From assembly GCF_900094625.1 (NCBI RefSeq), contig NZ_FMAJ01000003.1, forward strand, positions 186,001-250,000: 64,000 nt of DNA, given 5' to 3'. This DNA is from Rhizobium aethiopicum (GTDB lineage Bacteria > Pseudomonadota > Alphaproteobacteria > Rhizobiales > Rhizobiaceae). The notes beneath the pieces were generated by a model. That model ran no database searches. It was not told the DNA's origin and was given only the letters and a program-made list of their open reading frames with translations. The position numbers were made by a program, and so were the translations under genes. Shown piece after piece: positions 49,365 to 59,027 of the stretch; positions within the stretch are counted from its first letter, which is position 1, and each line of letters starts with the position of its first letter.

Positions 49365-50641
49365 GCCGCAATCTTCCCGTCAATGCCGGCCGGATCGCTG
49401 AAGATATAGAGGCGCTTGCCGCGATCACCGAGCCGGGGCATCCCTGGACGCGGCGAGCCTTCACGCCGCTCTTTCTGGAGGGCCGAGCCTATATCGAGGC
49501 GCGGATGAAGGCGGCAGGGCTGGAAACGCGGATCGATGCCGCCGGCAATCTCATCGGCAGGCGAACCGGCAGGAAGCCCTGGCTCGGCACGATCATGGTC
49601 GGCTCGCATTCCGACACGGTGCCGGACGGCGGCCGCTTCGACGGCATTGCCGGCATGATCTCGGCGCTTGAGGTGGCGCGCGCCCTGCATGACCACGGCA
49701 TGGAGCTGGACCATGATCTGGAGATCGTCGATTTCCTTGCCGAGGAAGTGAGCATCTTCGGCGTCTCCTGCATCGGCAGCCGCGGCATGACCGGGCAATT
49801 ACCGGAAGCCTGGCTTTCGCGCGTCAGCGGCAGCCTCGATCTTGCCGGGGGCATCGCTCAGGTGGGCGGCGAGCCTGCGGTGCTGGGGCAGCAGAAGCGG
49901 CCGGATCTAGCGGGCTTTCTCGAGCTTCATATCGAGCAGGGACCAGTGCTCGAAGCCGAAAGGGAGGATATCGGTATCGTTACCGCCATCTCCGGCATCA
50001 CCCGCATCGAAATCACCGTCGACGGCCGGGCCGACCATGCCGGCACGACGCCGATGGACCGGCGCGCGGATGCGCTGGTGGCGGCCTCGCAGCTGGTGCT
50101 CGACATCCGCAATGCCGCCGCCGAGCTTGCCAAGACGCCAGGACATTTCGCGGCGACGGTCGGCGAGTTCAGGATCGAACCGAACGCGGCCAATGTCGTT
50201 CCCTCGAAGGTCGTGCTGCTGATCGACGGCCGTGCGGAAATCCGCGCCGACATCGAGGCCTTCTGCCGCTGGCTCGACGGCCATGTAGGAAAACTGGCGA
50301 CAGCCTATGGCGTGGCGATCGGGACACCGAACCGCGTGTCCGACAATCTGCCGACGCCCGGCGATGCCGGGCTGCTTTCGACCCTGGAAGCCGCCTGCGA
50401 ACGCGTCGGGGCAAAATACCGGCGCATGGCGTCGGGCGCCGGACACGATACGGCCTGGATCGCTCAGGTGGCGCCGGCGGCGATGATCTTCGTGCCGTGC
50501 CGGGAGGGTCGCAGCCATTGTCCCGGCGAATGGGCCGATAATGACGATATCGCGCTCGGCGCCGCCGTGCTTTTCGAGGCGGTGCGCGAGATGGACAGGG
50601 ATTCGAAACGGGAGAAGGCCGATGGGGCGCATACTGGTTGA
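49361..50641 (+). CDS. N-carbamoyl-L-amino-acid hydrolase (M20 family)
   Basis: 426-residue zinc amidohydrolase of the hydantoinase/carbamoylase group. Metal ligands: His83 and Asp94 in GSHSDTVPDGGRFDGIAG, Glu128/129 in FLAEEVS, a His in LELHIEQGPVLE; the dimerisation domain has RADHAGTTPMDRR. Proposed role: N-carbamoyl-glutamate to glutamate, CO2 and ammonia. Allantoate amidohydrolase or ureidopropionase are alternatives. Overlaps the next gene by 20 bases. Confidence 0.88.
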   Translation: MSRNLPVNAGRIAEDIEALAAITEPGHPWTRRAFTPLFLEGRAYIEARMKAAGLETRIDAAGNLIGRRTGRKPWLGTIMVGSHSDTVPDGGRFDGIAGMISALEVARALHDHGMELDHDLEIVDFLAEEVSIFGVSCIGSRGMTGQLPEAWLSRVSGSLDLAGGIAQVGGEPAVLGQQKRPDLAGFLELHIEQGPVLEAEREDIGIVTAISGITRIEITVDGRADHAGTTPMDRRADALVAASQLVLDIRNAAAELAKTPGHFAATVGEFRIEPNAANVVPSKVVLLIDGRAEIRADIEAFCRWLDGHVGKLATAYGVAIGTPNRVSDNLPTPGDAGLLSTLEAACERVGAKYRRMASGAGHDTAWIAQVAPAAMIFVPCREGRSHCPGEWADNDDIALGAAVLFEAVREMDRDSKREKADGAHTG

Positions 50642-51719
50642 GACGGACGTCGAGGCGGCCGTCAAAGGCGGCTCAGTCTATGCCGCCGGCGGCGGCGGCT
50701 GGGCCGATCACGGGCGGATGCTCGGACTTGCGGCGGTCACTATCGGCAAGCCTGAGCTGGTGTCGATCGACGAGTTGGGGGATGACGACTGGATCGCCAC
50801 GGCAGCTGCAATCGGCGCGCCGGCCTCCACCACGCCCTGGGAAATGCAGGGCATCGACTATGTGAAGGCGGTGCAATTGCTGCAGGAGGCGCTGGGCGAA
50901 AGGCTTTCCGGGCTGATCATCGGCCAGAACGGCAAATCCTCGACGCTGAACGGCTGGCTGCCGTCGGCGATCCTCGGCACCAAGGTGGTCGACGCCGTCG
51001 GCGATATCCGTGCCCATCCGACGGGCGACATGGGTTCGATCGGCATGGCTGCCTCACCCGAGCCGATGATCCAGACCGCGGTCGGCGGCAACAGGGCCGA
51101 GAACCGTTACATCGAACTGGTGGTAAAGGGGGCGACGGCGAAGATCTCGCCGGTGTTGCGGGCCGCCGCCGATCAGTCCGGCGGTTTCATCGCCAGCTGC
51201 CGCAACCCGCTCCGGGCCTCCTATATCAGGGCCCATGCAGCGCTGGGCGGGATCTCGATGGCGCTTGCGCTCGGAGAAGCCATCATCGCGGCGGAAAAGC
51301 GCGGCGGATCAGCGGTCATCGACGCGATCTGCAAGACGACGGGCGGGCACATCCTCGCCGAAGGTGTGATTGCCCGGAAGGACGTCGTCTACACCAAGGA
51401 GGCCTTCGACATCGGCACGATCACCGTCGGCTCGGGCCAGGCATGCGTAACGCTGCATGTGATGAACGAATATATGGCCGTGGACGATGCGGATGGCGGG
51501 CGGCTTGCGACCTTCCCTGCAGTGATCACCACGCTGTCGCCTGAGGGTGAGCCGCTGAGCGTCGGCCAGCTTCGGGAAGGCATGCATGTGTTCATCCTGC
51601 ATGTGCCGATGGACATCATTCCGCTGTCGGCAAGCGTGCTCGATCCGACCGTCTATCCCGTCGTCGAAAACGCAATGGGAATCGAGATCGCGCGTTATGC
51701 ACTGGCGGCGAAGGCCTGA
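50622..51719 (+). CDS. DUF917 family protein, candidate (S-methyl)thiohydantoin desulfurase
   Basis: 365-residue protein from ATG 50622 (GGGAGAAGG ribosome site inside the previous gene). N-terminal GGSVYAAGGGGWADHGRMLGL and NGWLPSAILGTKVVDAVGDIRAHPTGDMGSIGMA are typical of DUF917, now described as S-methyl-thiohydantoin desulfurase domain. C-terminal part holds a beta-rich domain (about 270-360). In the proposed pathway it removes the sulfur group from the (S-methyl)thiohydantoin-propionate, giving hydantoin-5-propionate. Membership of the family is clear; the exact substrate is inference. Confidence 0.78.
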   Translation: MGRILVETDVEAAVKGGSVYAAGGGGWADHGRMLGLAAVTIGKPELVSIDELGDDDWIATAAAIGAPASTTPWEMQGIDYVKAVQLLQEALGERLSGLIIGQNGKSSTLNGWLPSAILGTKVVDAVGDIRAHPTGDMGSIGMAASPEPMIQTAVGGNRAENRYIELVVKGATAKISPVLRAAADQSGGFIASCRNPLRASYIRAHAALGGISMALALGEAIIAAEKRGGSAVIDAICKTTGGHILAEGVIARKDVVYTKEAFDIGTITVGSGQACVTLHVMNEYMAVDDADGGRLATFPAVITTLSPEGEPLSVGQLREGMHVFILHVPMDIIPLSASVLDPTVYPVVENAMGIEIARYALAAKA

Positions 51720-51722
51720 GCC

Positions 51723-52052
51723 ATGGCGCGCGACCCCGGCCTTGAAGAACTGCTGCGTGAGGAACTCGGCGATCGTCCCGGCCTCAGCGAAAAATCCATG
51801 TTCGGCGGCCGCGCCTTCCTGCTGAACGGCAATCTTCTCTGCGGCGCGCGCAGTGACGGCATGCTGATCCGTCTCGGCAAGGGCAATGACGATTGGGCGC
51901 TGGCGCTGCCGGGCGTGATCCAGATGCTGATGGGCGAGCGGGTCATGCAAGGCTGGCTGCGCGCCTCCGCCGAGGCCTACGGCGACGATGCGCTGAGACG
52001 GCGCCTGCTCGATGCGGCGCTCGCCTATGTGGAATCGCTGCCCGGCAAATGA
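51723..52052 (+). CDS. TfoX N-terminal domain protein
   Basis: 109-residue protein, 3 bases after the DUF917 gene. EKSMFGGRAFLLNGNLLCGARSDGMLIRLG is the TfoX-N signature; the C-terminal TfoX domain is absent. Such short proteins are widespread and mostly uncharacterised. Its place between the desulfurase- and hydratase-like genes makes cotranscription certain in practice, but a role in the pathway is not evident. Confidence 0.85.
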   Translation: MARDPGLEELLREELGDRPGLSEKSMFGGRAFLLNGNLLCGARSDGMLIRLGKGNDDWALALPGVIQMLMGERVMQGWLRASAEAYGDDALRRRLLDAALAYVESLPGK

Positions 52053-52063
52053 GACCATTCCCT

Positions 52064-52082
52064 CTTCTCCCCAGCGGAGAAG
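52064..52082. repeat. Small RIME-like hairpin
   Basis: CTTCTCC and GGAGAAG pair around CCAGC in the 58-base gap between the TfoX and urocanase-like genes; the sequence resembles a fragment of a RIME-type repeat. It may modulate relative expression of the last gene. Confidence 0.45.
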
Positions 52083-52110
52083 TGAAAAGCAACCAAGCGA
52101 GGAACCCGCG

Positions 52111-53772
52111 ATGCCGAAGGCCAATCCACGCCATCCGAAATTTCCGGTTCCCGGCGGGCCGGACTTGCGCGCCAAGGGTTGGCGGCAGGAGGCGCTGCTG
52201 CGACTGCTCGAAAACGTGCTGTCGGTGGGTGAAGACCCTGACAATCTGGTCGTCTATGCCGCGCTCGGCAAGGCAGCACGCAACTGGGCGGCGCATAAGG
52301 GCATCGTCAAGGCGCTGACGGAGATGGAGGAGGACCAGACGCTGCTCATCCAGTCCGGCAAGCCGATCGGGCTGGTGCGCACCCATGCCAAGGCGCCGCT
52401 GGTCATCATGGCCAACTGCAACATCGTCGGGCAATGGGCAAAGGCCGAGGTGTTCTACGAGCTGCAGCGCAAGGGGTTGATCTGCTGGGGCGGGCTGACG
52501 GCCGGCGCCTGGCAATATATCGGCAGTCAGGGCGTCATCCAGGGCACCTACGAGATCTTCATGCGCATTGCCGAGCGACGCTTCGGCGGCGATCTTCTCG
52601 GCCGTTTCGTGCTGACGGCCGGCCTCGGCGGCATGGGTGGGGCGCAGCCGCTCGCCGGTCGCATGGCGGGCGCGGCGATTCTCTGCGTCGATATCGATCC
52701 GGAACGCGCCCGCAAGCGCCAGCAGATCGGCTATCTGCAGGAGATCGCCCCCGATCTCGATACCGCCCTTGAAATGATCGATGCGGCGGTGAAGGACAGG
52801 CGGGCGCTTTCCGTCGGCCTCGTCGGCAATGCCGCTGAGGTCTATCCGGAGATCGCCCGGCGCGGCATCGTGCCCGATATTGTTACCGACCAGACCTCGG
52901 CGCACGACCTCGTCTACGGCTATGTGCCGAAGGGCATGAGCCTCGACCAGGTCAAGGGGCTGCGCGACGATGGCCAGGGGCAATTGATGGCGGCAAGCCG
53001 CGCCTCGATCGTCGAGCATGTGAGCGCAATGCTCGCCTTCCAGAAGAAGGGATCCGAAGTCTTCGACAACGGCAACCTCATCCGTACCCAGGCGAAAGAG
53101 GGCGGCGTCACCAATGCCTTCGACATCCCGATCTTTACCGAAGCCTATCTCAGGCCGCTGTTTGCCCGGGCGATCGGCCCGTTCCGCTGGATGGCTCTGT
53201 CAGGCGAGGAGAGCGATATCGCTAGGATCGACGACCTGCTCATCGAGATGTTCCCCGACAACAAGATTATCACCAACTGGATCCGCCTGGCGCGCGAGCA
53301 TGTCCCCTTCGAGGGATTACCGGCACGCATCGCCTGGCTCGGCCACGGTGAACGCACCGCGCTCGCCCGGCGCGTCAACGGACTGGTGGCGAGCGGCGAA
53401 CTCAAAGGCCCCGTCGCCTTTTCCCGCGACCATCTCGATGCCGGCGCCATGGCCCATCCCAATATCATGACCGAGCGGATGAAGGACGGCTCCGACGCGA
53501 TTGCCGACTGGCCGCTGATCGATGCGATGATGCTCTGCTCCTCGATGGCCGATCTCGTCGTCGTCCATTCCGGCGGCGGCGGCTACGCCGGCTATATGAC
53601 GAGCTGCGGCGTCACCGTCGTCGCCGACGGCACCGATGCCGCCGACGAACGGCTCGACCACGCGCTGACCAACGACACGGCGCTTGGGGTGATGCGATAT
53701 GCCGATGCCGGATATGATGAGGCGCTTGATGAGGTGGTGAAGAAGGACGTGCCCTATCTCAGACTAGATTGA
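52111..53772 (+). CDS. Urocanase (HutU) paralogue lacking the signature Cys, candidate thiourocanate hydratase
   Basis: 553-residue urocanate hydratase family protein with NAD-binding core LTAGLGGMGGAQPLAG (about 168-183), WQYIGSQGVIQGTYE and C-terminal RDHLDAGAMAHPN and GGGGYAGY. The urocanase signature FQGLPxRICW reads FEGLPARIAW at 400-409: the active-site Cys (Cys410 in Pseudomonas putida HutU) is Ala408, and the HLDCGS-type region is also altered. S-methyl-thiourocanate and thiourocanate hydratases are known HutU paralogues, and the neighbours fit them. True HutU is unlikely with no hutH, hutI or hutG here. Confidence 0.8.
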   Translation: MPKANPRHPKFPVPGGPDLRAKGWRQEALLRLLENVLSVGEDPDNLVVYAALGKAARNWAAHKGIVKALTEMEEDQTLLIQSGKPIGLVRTHAKAPLVIMANCNIVGQWAKAEVFYELQRKGLICWGGLTAGAWQYIGSQGVIQGTYEIFMRIAERRFGGDLLGRFVLTAGLGGMGGAQPLAGRMAGAAILCVDIDPERARKRQQIGYLQEIAPDLDTALEMIDAAVKDRRALSVGLVGNAAEVYPEIARRGIVPDIVTDQTSAHDLVYGYVPKGMSLDQVKGLRDDGQGQLMAASRASIVEHVSAMLAFQKKGSEVFDNGNLIRTQAKEGGVTNAFDIPIFTEAYLRPLFARAIGPFRWMALSGEESDIARIDDLLIEMFPDNKIITNWIRLAREHVPFEGLPARIAWLGHGERTALARRVNGLVASGELKGPVAFSRDHLDAGAMAHPNIMTERMKDGSDAIADWPLIDAMMLCSSMADLVVVHSGGGGYAGYMTSCGVTVVADGTDAADERLDHALTNDTALGVMRYADAGYDEALDEVVKKDVPYLRLD

Positions 53773-53804
53773 TTCAAGGGCGGGCCTTGCCGGAAGCATC
53801 GGCA

Positions 53805-55438
<1,634 letters not shown>

Positions 55439-55527
55439 ATCTTCGTCCTTCCCGTTTCGATCTAGTCAACGCCGCCCCATTTGTCCAATATATGCAACTG
55501 ACGACCTTGATATGTTTTGGAGATGGC

Positions 55528-56409
55528 ATGGAGTTGCGGCACCTCAGATATTTCCTGGCGGTCGCCGAAGAAGGCAATTTCACCCGAGCCGCCGGCAAGC
55601 TCGGCATCGGACAGCCGCCGCTCAGCCAGCAGATCCGCGACTTGGAGACGGAGGTCGGAGCGGCGTTGTTTCACCGCGTGCCGCACGGAGCGGAATTGAC
55701 GGCGGCAGGGGAAGCATTCCTCGGTGAGGCGAAAGCTGCTCTGACGGCAGCGGAAAAGGCGAAGCTTGCCGCTCAAAGGGCCAATCGCGGCGAGACCGGA
55801 CGCCTGTCGATCGGCTTCACCGCCTCCTCGGCCTTCAATCCGATCGTCAGCACGACGATCCGCCGCTTCCGGGCGCGCTGGCCGGAGGTGCGGCTGGCGC
55901 TGACCGAGATGAATACGCTGGCGCTGATGCAGAAGCTGGAACGCGGCGAGTTGGACGCGACCTTCATGCGCCCCGGCCTCGCCGATCCCGCCGGCATCAG
56001 ACTGCGGCGCTTGGCTGATGAGCCGATGGTGATCGCCCTGCCCGCCAGCCACCCGCTGGCTCGGCATTCGAGCCTGCCGCTTACGGCGCTGGCAAACGAA
56101 CCCTTCATCCTCTTTCCCCGCCTCGTCGGATTGAGCCTTTACGACGACGTCGTGCTTGCCTGCCGCAAAGCGGGTTTCGAGCTGACCGTGACGCAGGAGG
56201 CGCCGCAGATTTCATCCGTGGTCAATCTGGTGGCGGCCGATCTCGGCGTGTCGATCGTGCCGGCCTCCATTTCCCAGATCAGGCTCGAAGGGGTTGTCTA
56301 CACGCCGATCGAAGGACCGCCGGCCGTCGCGCGCCTGGCGCTGGCAATGCTGAAGACGCATCGCTCGACGGTCACAGAGAACCTGATGAGCCTGCTTATT
56401 CATGAATGA
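55528..56409 (+). CDS. LysR-family transcriptional regulator
   Basis: 293-residue regulator from ATG 55528 (MELRHLRYFLAV); upstream codons to 55492 are not family-like. N-terminal winged helix with FTRAAGKLGIGQPPLSQQIRDLE and a periplasmic-binding-type effector domain. The 89-base divergent gap to the MFS gene includes CCAATATAT and a partial complement ATATGTTTTGG, a possible LysR site. Probably controls the MFS-VOC pair. Confidence 0.9.
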   Translation: MELRHLRYFLAVAEEGNFTRAAGKLGIGQPPLSQQIRDLETEVGAALFHRVPHGAELTAAGEAFLGEAKAALTAAEKAKLAAQRANRGETGRLSIGFTASSAFNPIVSTTIRRFRARWPEVRLALTEMNTLALMQKLERGELDATFMRPGLADPAGIRLRRLADEPMVIALPASHPLARHSSLPLTALANEPFILFPRLVGLSLYDDVVLACRKAGFELTVTQEAPQISSVVNLVAADLGVSIVPASISQIRLEGVVYTPIEGPPAVARLALAMLKTHRSTVTENLMSLLIHE

Positions 56410-56508
56410 CTTCGCAAGTCCGAACAGGAACGTCCGTACTCCGATTGCATGTTTTCTGCCAAAGGCTTAGGGTCAAGGCAGGTCAAAAAAGGCGACGGGT
56501 AGAAAGCC

Positions 56509-57723
56509 ATGGCTCTCAGCGGCAAACGCATCCTCCTCATCATCTCGGGCGGCATCGCGGCCTATAAGAGCCTCGATCTGATCCGCCGGCTGCGTGAGCG
56601 TGGCGCGAGCGTTCGCCCGGTCATGACCAAGGGCGCGCAAGAGTTCGTCACGCCGCTGGCGGTCGGCGCGCTGGCGGCAGACAATGTCTTTCTCGATCTG
56701 TTTTCGCGCCAGGACGAACAGGATATCGGCCATATCAGGCTGGCGCGCGATTGCGACCTGGTGCTGATTGCTCCTGCCACTGCCGACCTGATGGCGAAGA
56801 TGGCGAACGGGCTTGCCGACGATCTCGCCTCGACGGTGCTGCTGGCGACGGACAAGCCGGTGCTGGCCGCCCCGGCGATGAACCCCAGGATGTGGGCGCA
56901 TCCGGCGACACGACGCAACGCAGCGACGCTCAGGGCGGACGGCGTCCATTTCATCGGGCCGATGGCCGGTGAAATGGCCGAAGGCGGGGAAGCCGGGCTC
57001 GGCCGGATGGCGGAACCGCTGGAGATCGTGGCTGCCGCCGAAGCTGTGTTCGAGGGCGGCCGGCGCAAGCCGCTTGCCGGGCGAAAGGCGATCGTCACGT
57101 CGGGACCGACGCACGAGCCGATCGATCCGGTCCGCTATATCGCCAATCGCTCCTCCGGCCGGCAGGGACATGCGATCGCCGCAGCACTGGCCAAGCTGGG
57201 GGCCGATGTGACGCTCGTATCGGGGCCGGTAACGATTCCCGATCCGATCGGTGTCAACGTCGTGCATGTAGAGCGGGCGGAGGAGATGCGCGACGCCGTG
57301 CTTGCGGCCCTGCCGGCCGACGTCGCCGTGATGGTGGCGGCGGTGGCGGACTGGCGCGTGGCCTCGGCCGCCGATCAGAAGCTTAAAAAACATCCGGGCG
57401 AATCCATTCCGACACTGGCGCTTACCGAGAACCCCGACATCCTGAAGACGGTGGGTCATCACACGATGCGACCGAAGCTGGTCATCGGATTTGCCGCCGA
57501 GACCCAGGACGTCGAGAGCAATGCCAAGGCAAAGCTCGAGAGGAAGGGCGCCGATATGATCGTCGCCAATGACGTCTCTCCTGCGACCGGCATCATGGGC
57601 GGCAGCCGCAACAGCGTGAAACTGGTCCGCCACGACGGCGTCGAGCAGTGGCCGGATCTGGCAAAGGAAGAGGTTGCCGAACGGCTGGCAGCGCTGATCG
57701 CCGAGCGGCTCAGGCTGATATAG
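56509..57723 (+). CDS. coaBC: Phosphopantothenoylcysteine decarboxylase/synthetase CoaBC
   Basis: Bifunctional coenzyme A enzyme of 404 residues. CoaC flavoprotein half: GGIAAYKSLDLIRRL, active-site-loop APAMNPRMW. CoaB half (from about 190): SGPTHEPIDPVRYIANRSSGRQGHAIA and the later NDVS. Ends inside the convergent amidotransferase gene (14-base overlap). In related genomes I remember it close to ubiB. Confidence 0.95.
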   Translation: MALSGKRILLIISGGIAAYKSLDLIRRLRERGASVRPVMTKGAQEFVTPLAVGALAADNVFLDLFSRQDEQDIGHIRLARDCDLVLIAPATADLMAKMANGLADDLASTVLLATDKPVLAAPAMNPRMWAHPATRRNAATLRADGVHFIGPMAGEMAEGGEAGLGRMAEPLEIVAAAEAVFEGGRRKPLAGRKAIVTSGPTHEPIDPVRYIANRSSGRQGHAIAAALAKLGADVTLVSGPVTIPDPIGVNVVHVERAEEMRDAVLAALPADVAVMVAAVADWRVASAADQKLKKHPGESIPTLALTENPDILKTVGHHTMRPKLVIGFAAETQDVESNAKAKLERKGADMIVANDVSPATGIMGGSRNSVKLVRHDGVEQWPDLAKEEVAERLAALIAERLRLI

Positions 57724-58522
57724 CGACGCGCTGCGGCTTTGCCGTGTTGCGTTTCTCCGACCGGAAATCGGTAACCTCGATGCCGGCCTTGCCGACGATC
57801 ACGGCGCTGCCATCCGGAATTTCCGCCCAGGCATCGACATCGTCGTTCAACGGCTCGGAGACGAGGCAATGGCCGGCGCCGACAGGAGAGGCATAGAGCG
57901 TCGGCGCCTTACGGTCTGTGGCATAACGGATCGCATAGAGCGATTTGCCGTCGGAGAAAGCCGCGGTGAAGCGCAGCAGGATGGAGCCGATGATGTTTTC
58001 GGCCAGATCCTCGACGAAACCAATCATCTCAGCCATGGCAGCGATCGGCGCCTCGCGCAGGCCGAACTTCAGCGCCAGCAGGAACATCAGCTCGGAATCG
58101 GTGGTGCCGCTGCGGGCATTGAACAGCTCGTCGTCGAGCATCGCCTCCATCGGCCGGCGCAAGCGCTCGAAGCCGGAGATCTGGCCGTTATGCATGAATG
58201 ACCAGGTATCGTGGGTGAACGGATGGCAATTGTCGCGGCGCGTACCACCGCCCGTGGCGGCGCGGACATGGGCGAGGAAGAGCGGCGAGCGGATCTGCCG
58301 CGCCAGGCTCTTCAGATTGCAATCCGACCAGGCGGGCAGGATGTCGCGGTAGCGGCCGGGCTCAGGCCTGTCGCCGTACCAGGCGATGCCGAAGCCATCG
58401 CCGTTCGTCGCCGTCTTGGCGCGGGTGGCGCAATGGGACTGCTCGATCAACGAATGGGCAGGCGAGGATACCAGTTCCTCGAGATAGAGGGGATCTCCGC
58501 GATAGGCTGCCCAGCGACACAT
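57710..58522 (-). CDS. Class II glutamine amidotransferase (YafJ/EgtC-like)
   Basis: 270-residue Ntn-hydrolase with Cys2 as the N-terminal nucleophile after Met removal (MCRWAAYRG), the NGDGFGIAWYG motif and FMHNGQISGF. General rhizobial glutaminase-type protein. EgtC, the amidohydrolase of ergothioneine synthesis, belongs to the same fold, but without egtB or egtD nearby that assignment has no support. Overlaps coaBC tail to tail. Confidence 0.85.
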   Translation of the reverse strand: MCRWAAYRGDPLYLEELVSSPAHSLIEQSHCATRAKTATNGDGFGIAWYGDRPEPGRYRDILPAWSDCNLKSLARQIRSPLFLAHVRAATGGGTRRDNCHPFTHDTWSFMHNGQISGFERLRRPMEAMLDDELFNARSGTTDSELMFLLALKFGLREAPIAAMAEMIGFVEDLAENIIGSILLRFTAAFSDGKSLYAIRYATDRKAPTLYASPVGAGHCLVSEPLNDDVDAWAEIPDGSAVIVGKAGIEVTDFRSEKRNTAKPQRVAISA

Positions 58523-58791
58523 GGCTTTGTTGCTCCGGAACCCGCCATATCGGCAGGAATGCTGAAATTGTCGAACGCCGGGGCTAACAAGACCTTAACG
58601 CGCCGGCGGTTTGCAAGCCGCTCATGAGGGATTCGTGACCGATGACGGCTTCAAATTCGGAGAAACCCTGTGTTCTTTTGTGAACGGCATGTCGTGGCTG
58701 CGGCGGCACGTGGAAGGAATTTCTGCTTGCATCTCGGAAGAATCATTCTACCTTTAATCTATCAGCAACAGAACGAAAGGAAGGTGATCCA

Positions 58792-58863
58792 ATGTCTAAT
58801 GAGATTTCGGACCTCGTATCGGGCATGGAAGTGGTGATGAAAGCGAGGCAGCCCTCGCTCTAA
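58792..58863 (+). CDS. Short ORF with strong ribosome site, possible small protein
   Basis: 23 codons, from ATG to TAA, beginning MSNEISDLVSGMEVVMK. AAGGAAGGTGATCC directly before ATG is one of the strongest Shine-Dalgarno sequences in the window. The ORF lies in a 505-base gap between the amidotransferase and GntR genes, and a terminator follows at 58925, so the unit looks like a self-contained short mRNA. It may be a small peptide, a leader, or part of an sRNA. GMEV recalls the PqqA core, but no Glu-x3-Tyr pair is present. Confidence 0.4.
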   Translation: MSNEISDLVSGMEVVMKARQPSL

Positions 58864-58924
58864 GACCCGCCTTCCTGGGGCTGCATCGACAGTCCAGGCC
58901 AGTTCGAGGCCAAACTCATGGAAA

Positions 58925-58948
58925 GGGTCGCCGAGGCGGCCCTTTTTT
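58925..58948 (+). terminator. Rho-independent terminator after the short ORF
   Basis: GGGTCGCC pairs with GGCGGCCC (one G-T wobble) and is followed by TTTTTT. It ends the 58.8-kb short transcript before the GntR promoter region. Confidence 0.8.
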
Positions 58949-58998
58949 ATTGTCCGAATTTCCAGCGTTGACGGAATGTCCGAATTCTCCTATTCAAA

Positions 58999-59015
58999 AA
59001 GTCATCAGATGACTT
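58999..59015. promoter_or_regulatory. 17-bp palindrome, probable GntR operator
   Basis: AAGTCATC and GATGACTT are perfect complements around a central A. It lies 12 bases before the GntR start codon, covering the start of the mRNA or the -10 region, as expected for autorepression by a FadR-type GntR regulator. Confidence 0.75.
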
Positions 59016-59027
59016 GATGAGTTGAAG

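Noticed and set aside
52111..53772. Housekeeping hutU of histidine degradation
   Set aside because: The signature Cys is Ala, and hutI, hutG/hutF and a normal hutH are absent; the neighbours are hydantoin-type hydrolases.
58792..58863. PqqA precursor peptide
   Set aside because: It shares GMEV with PqqA but lacks the Glu and Tyr that are cross-linked, and no pqq genes follow.
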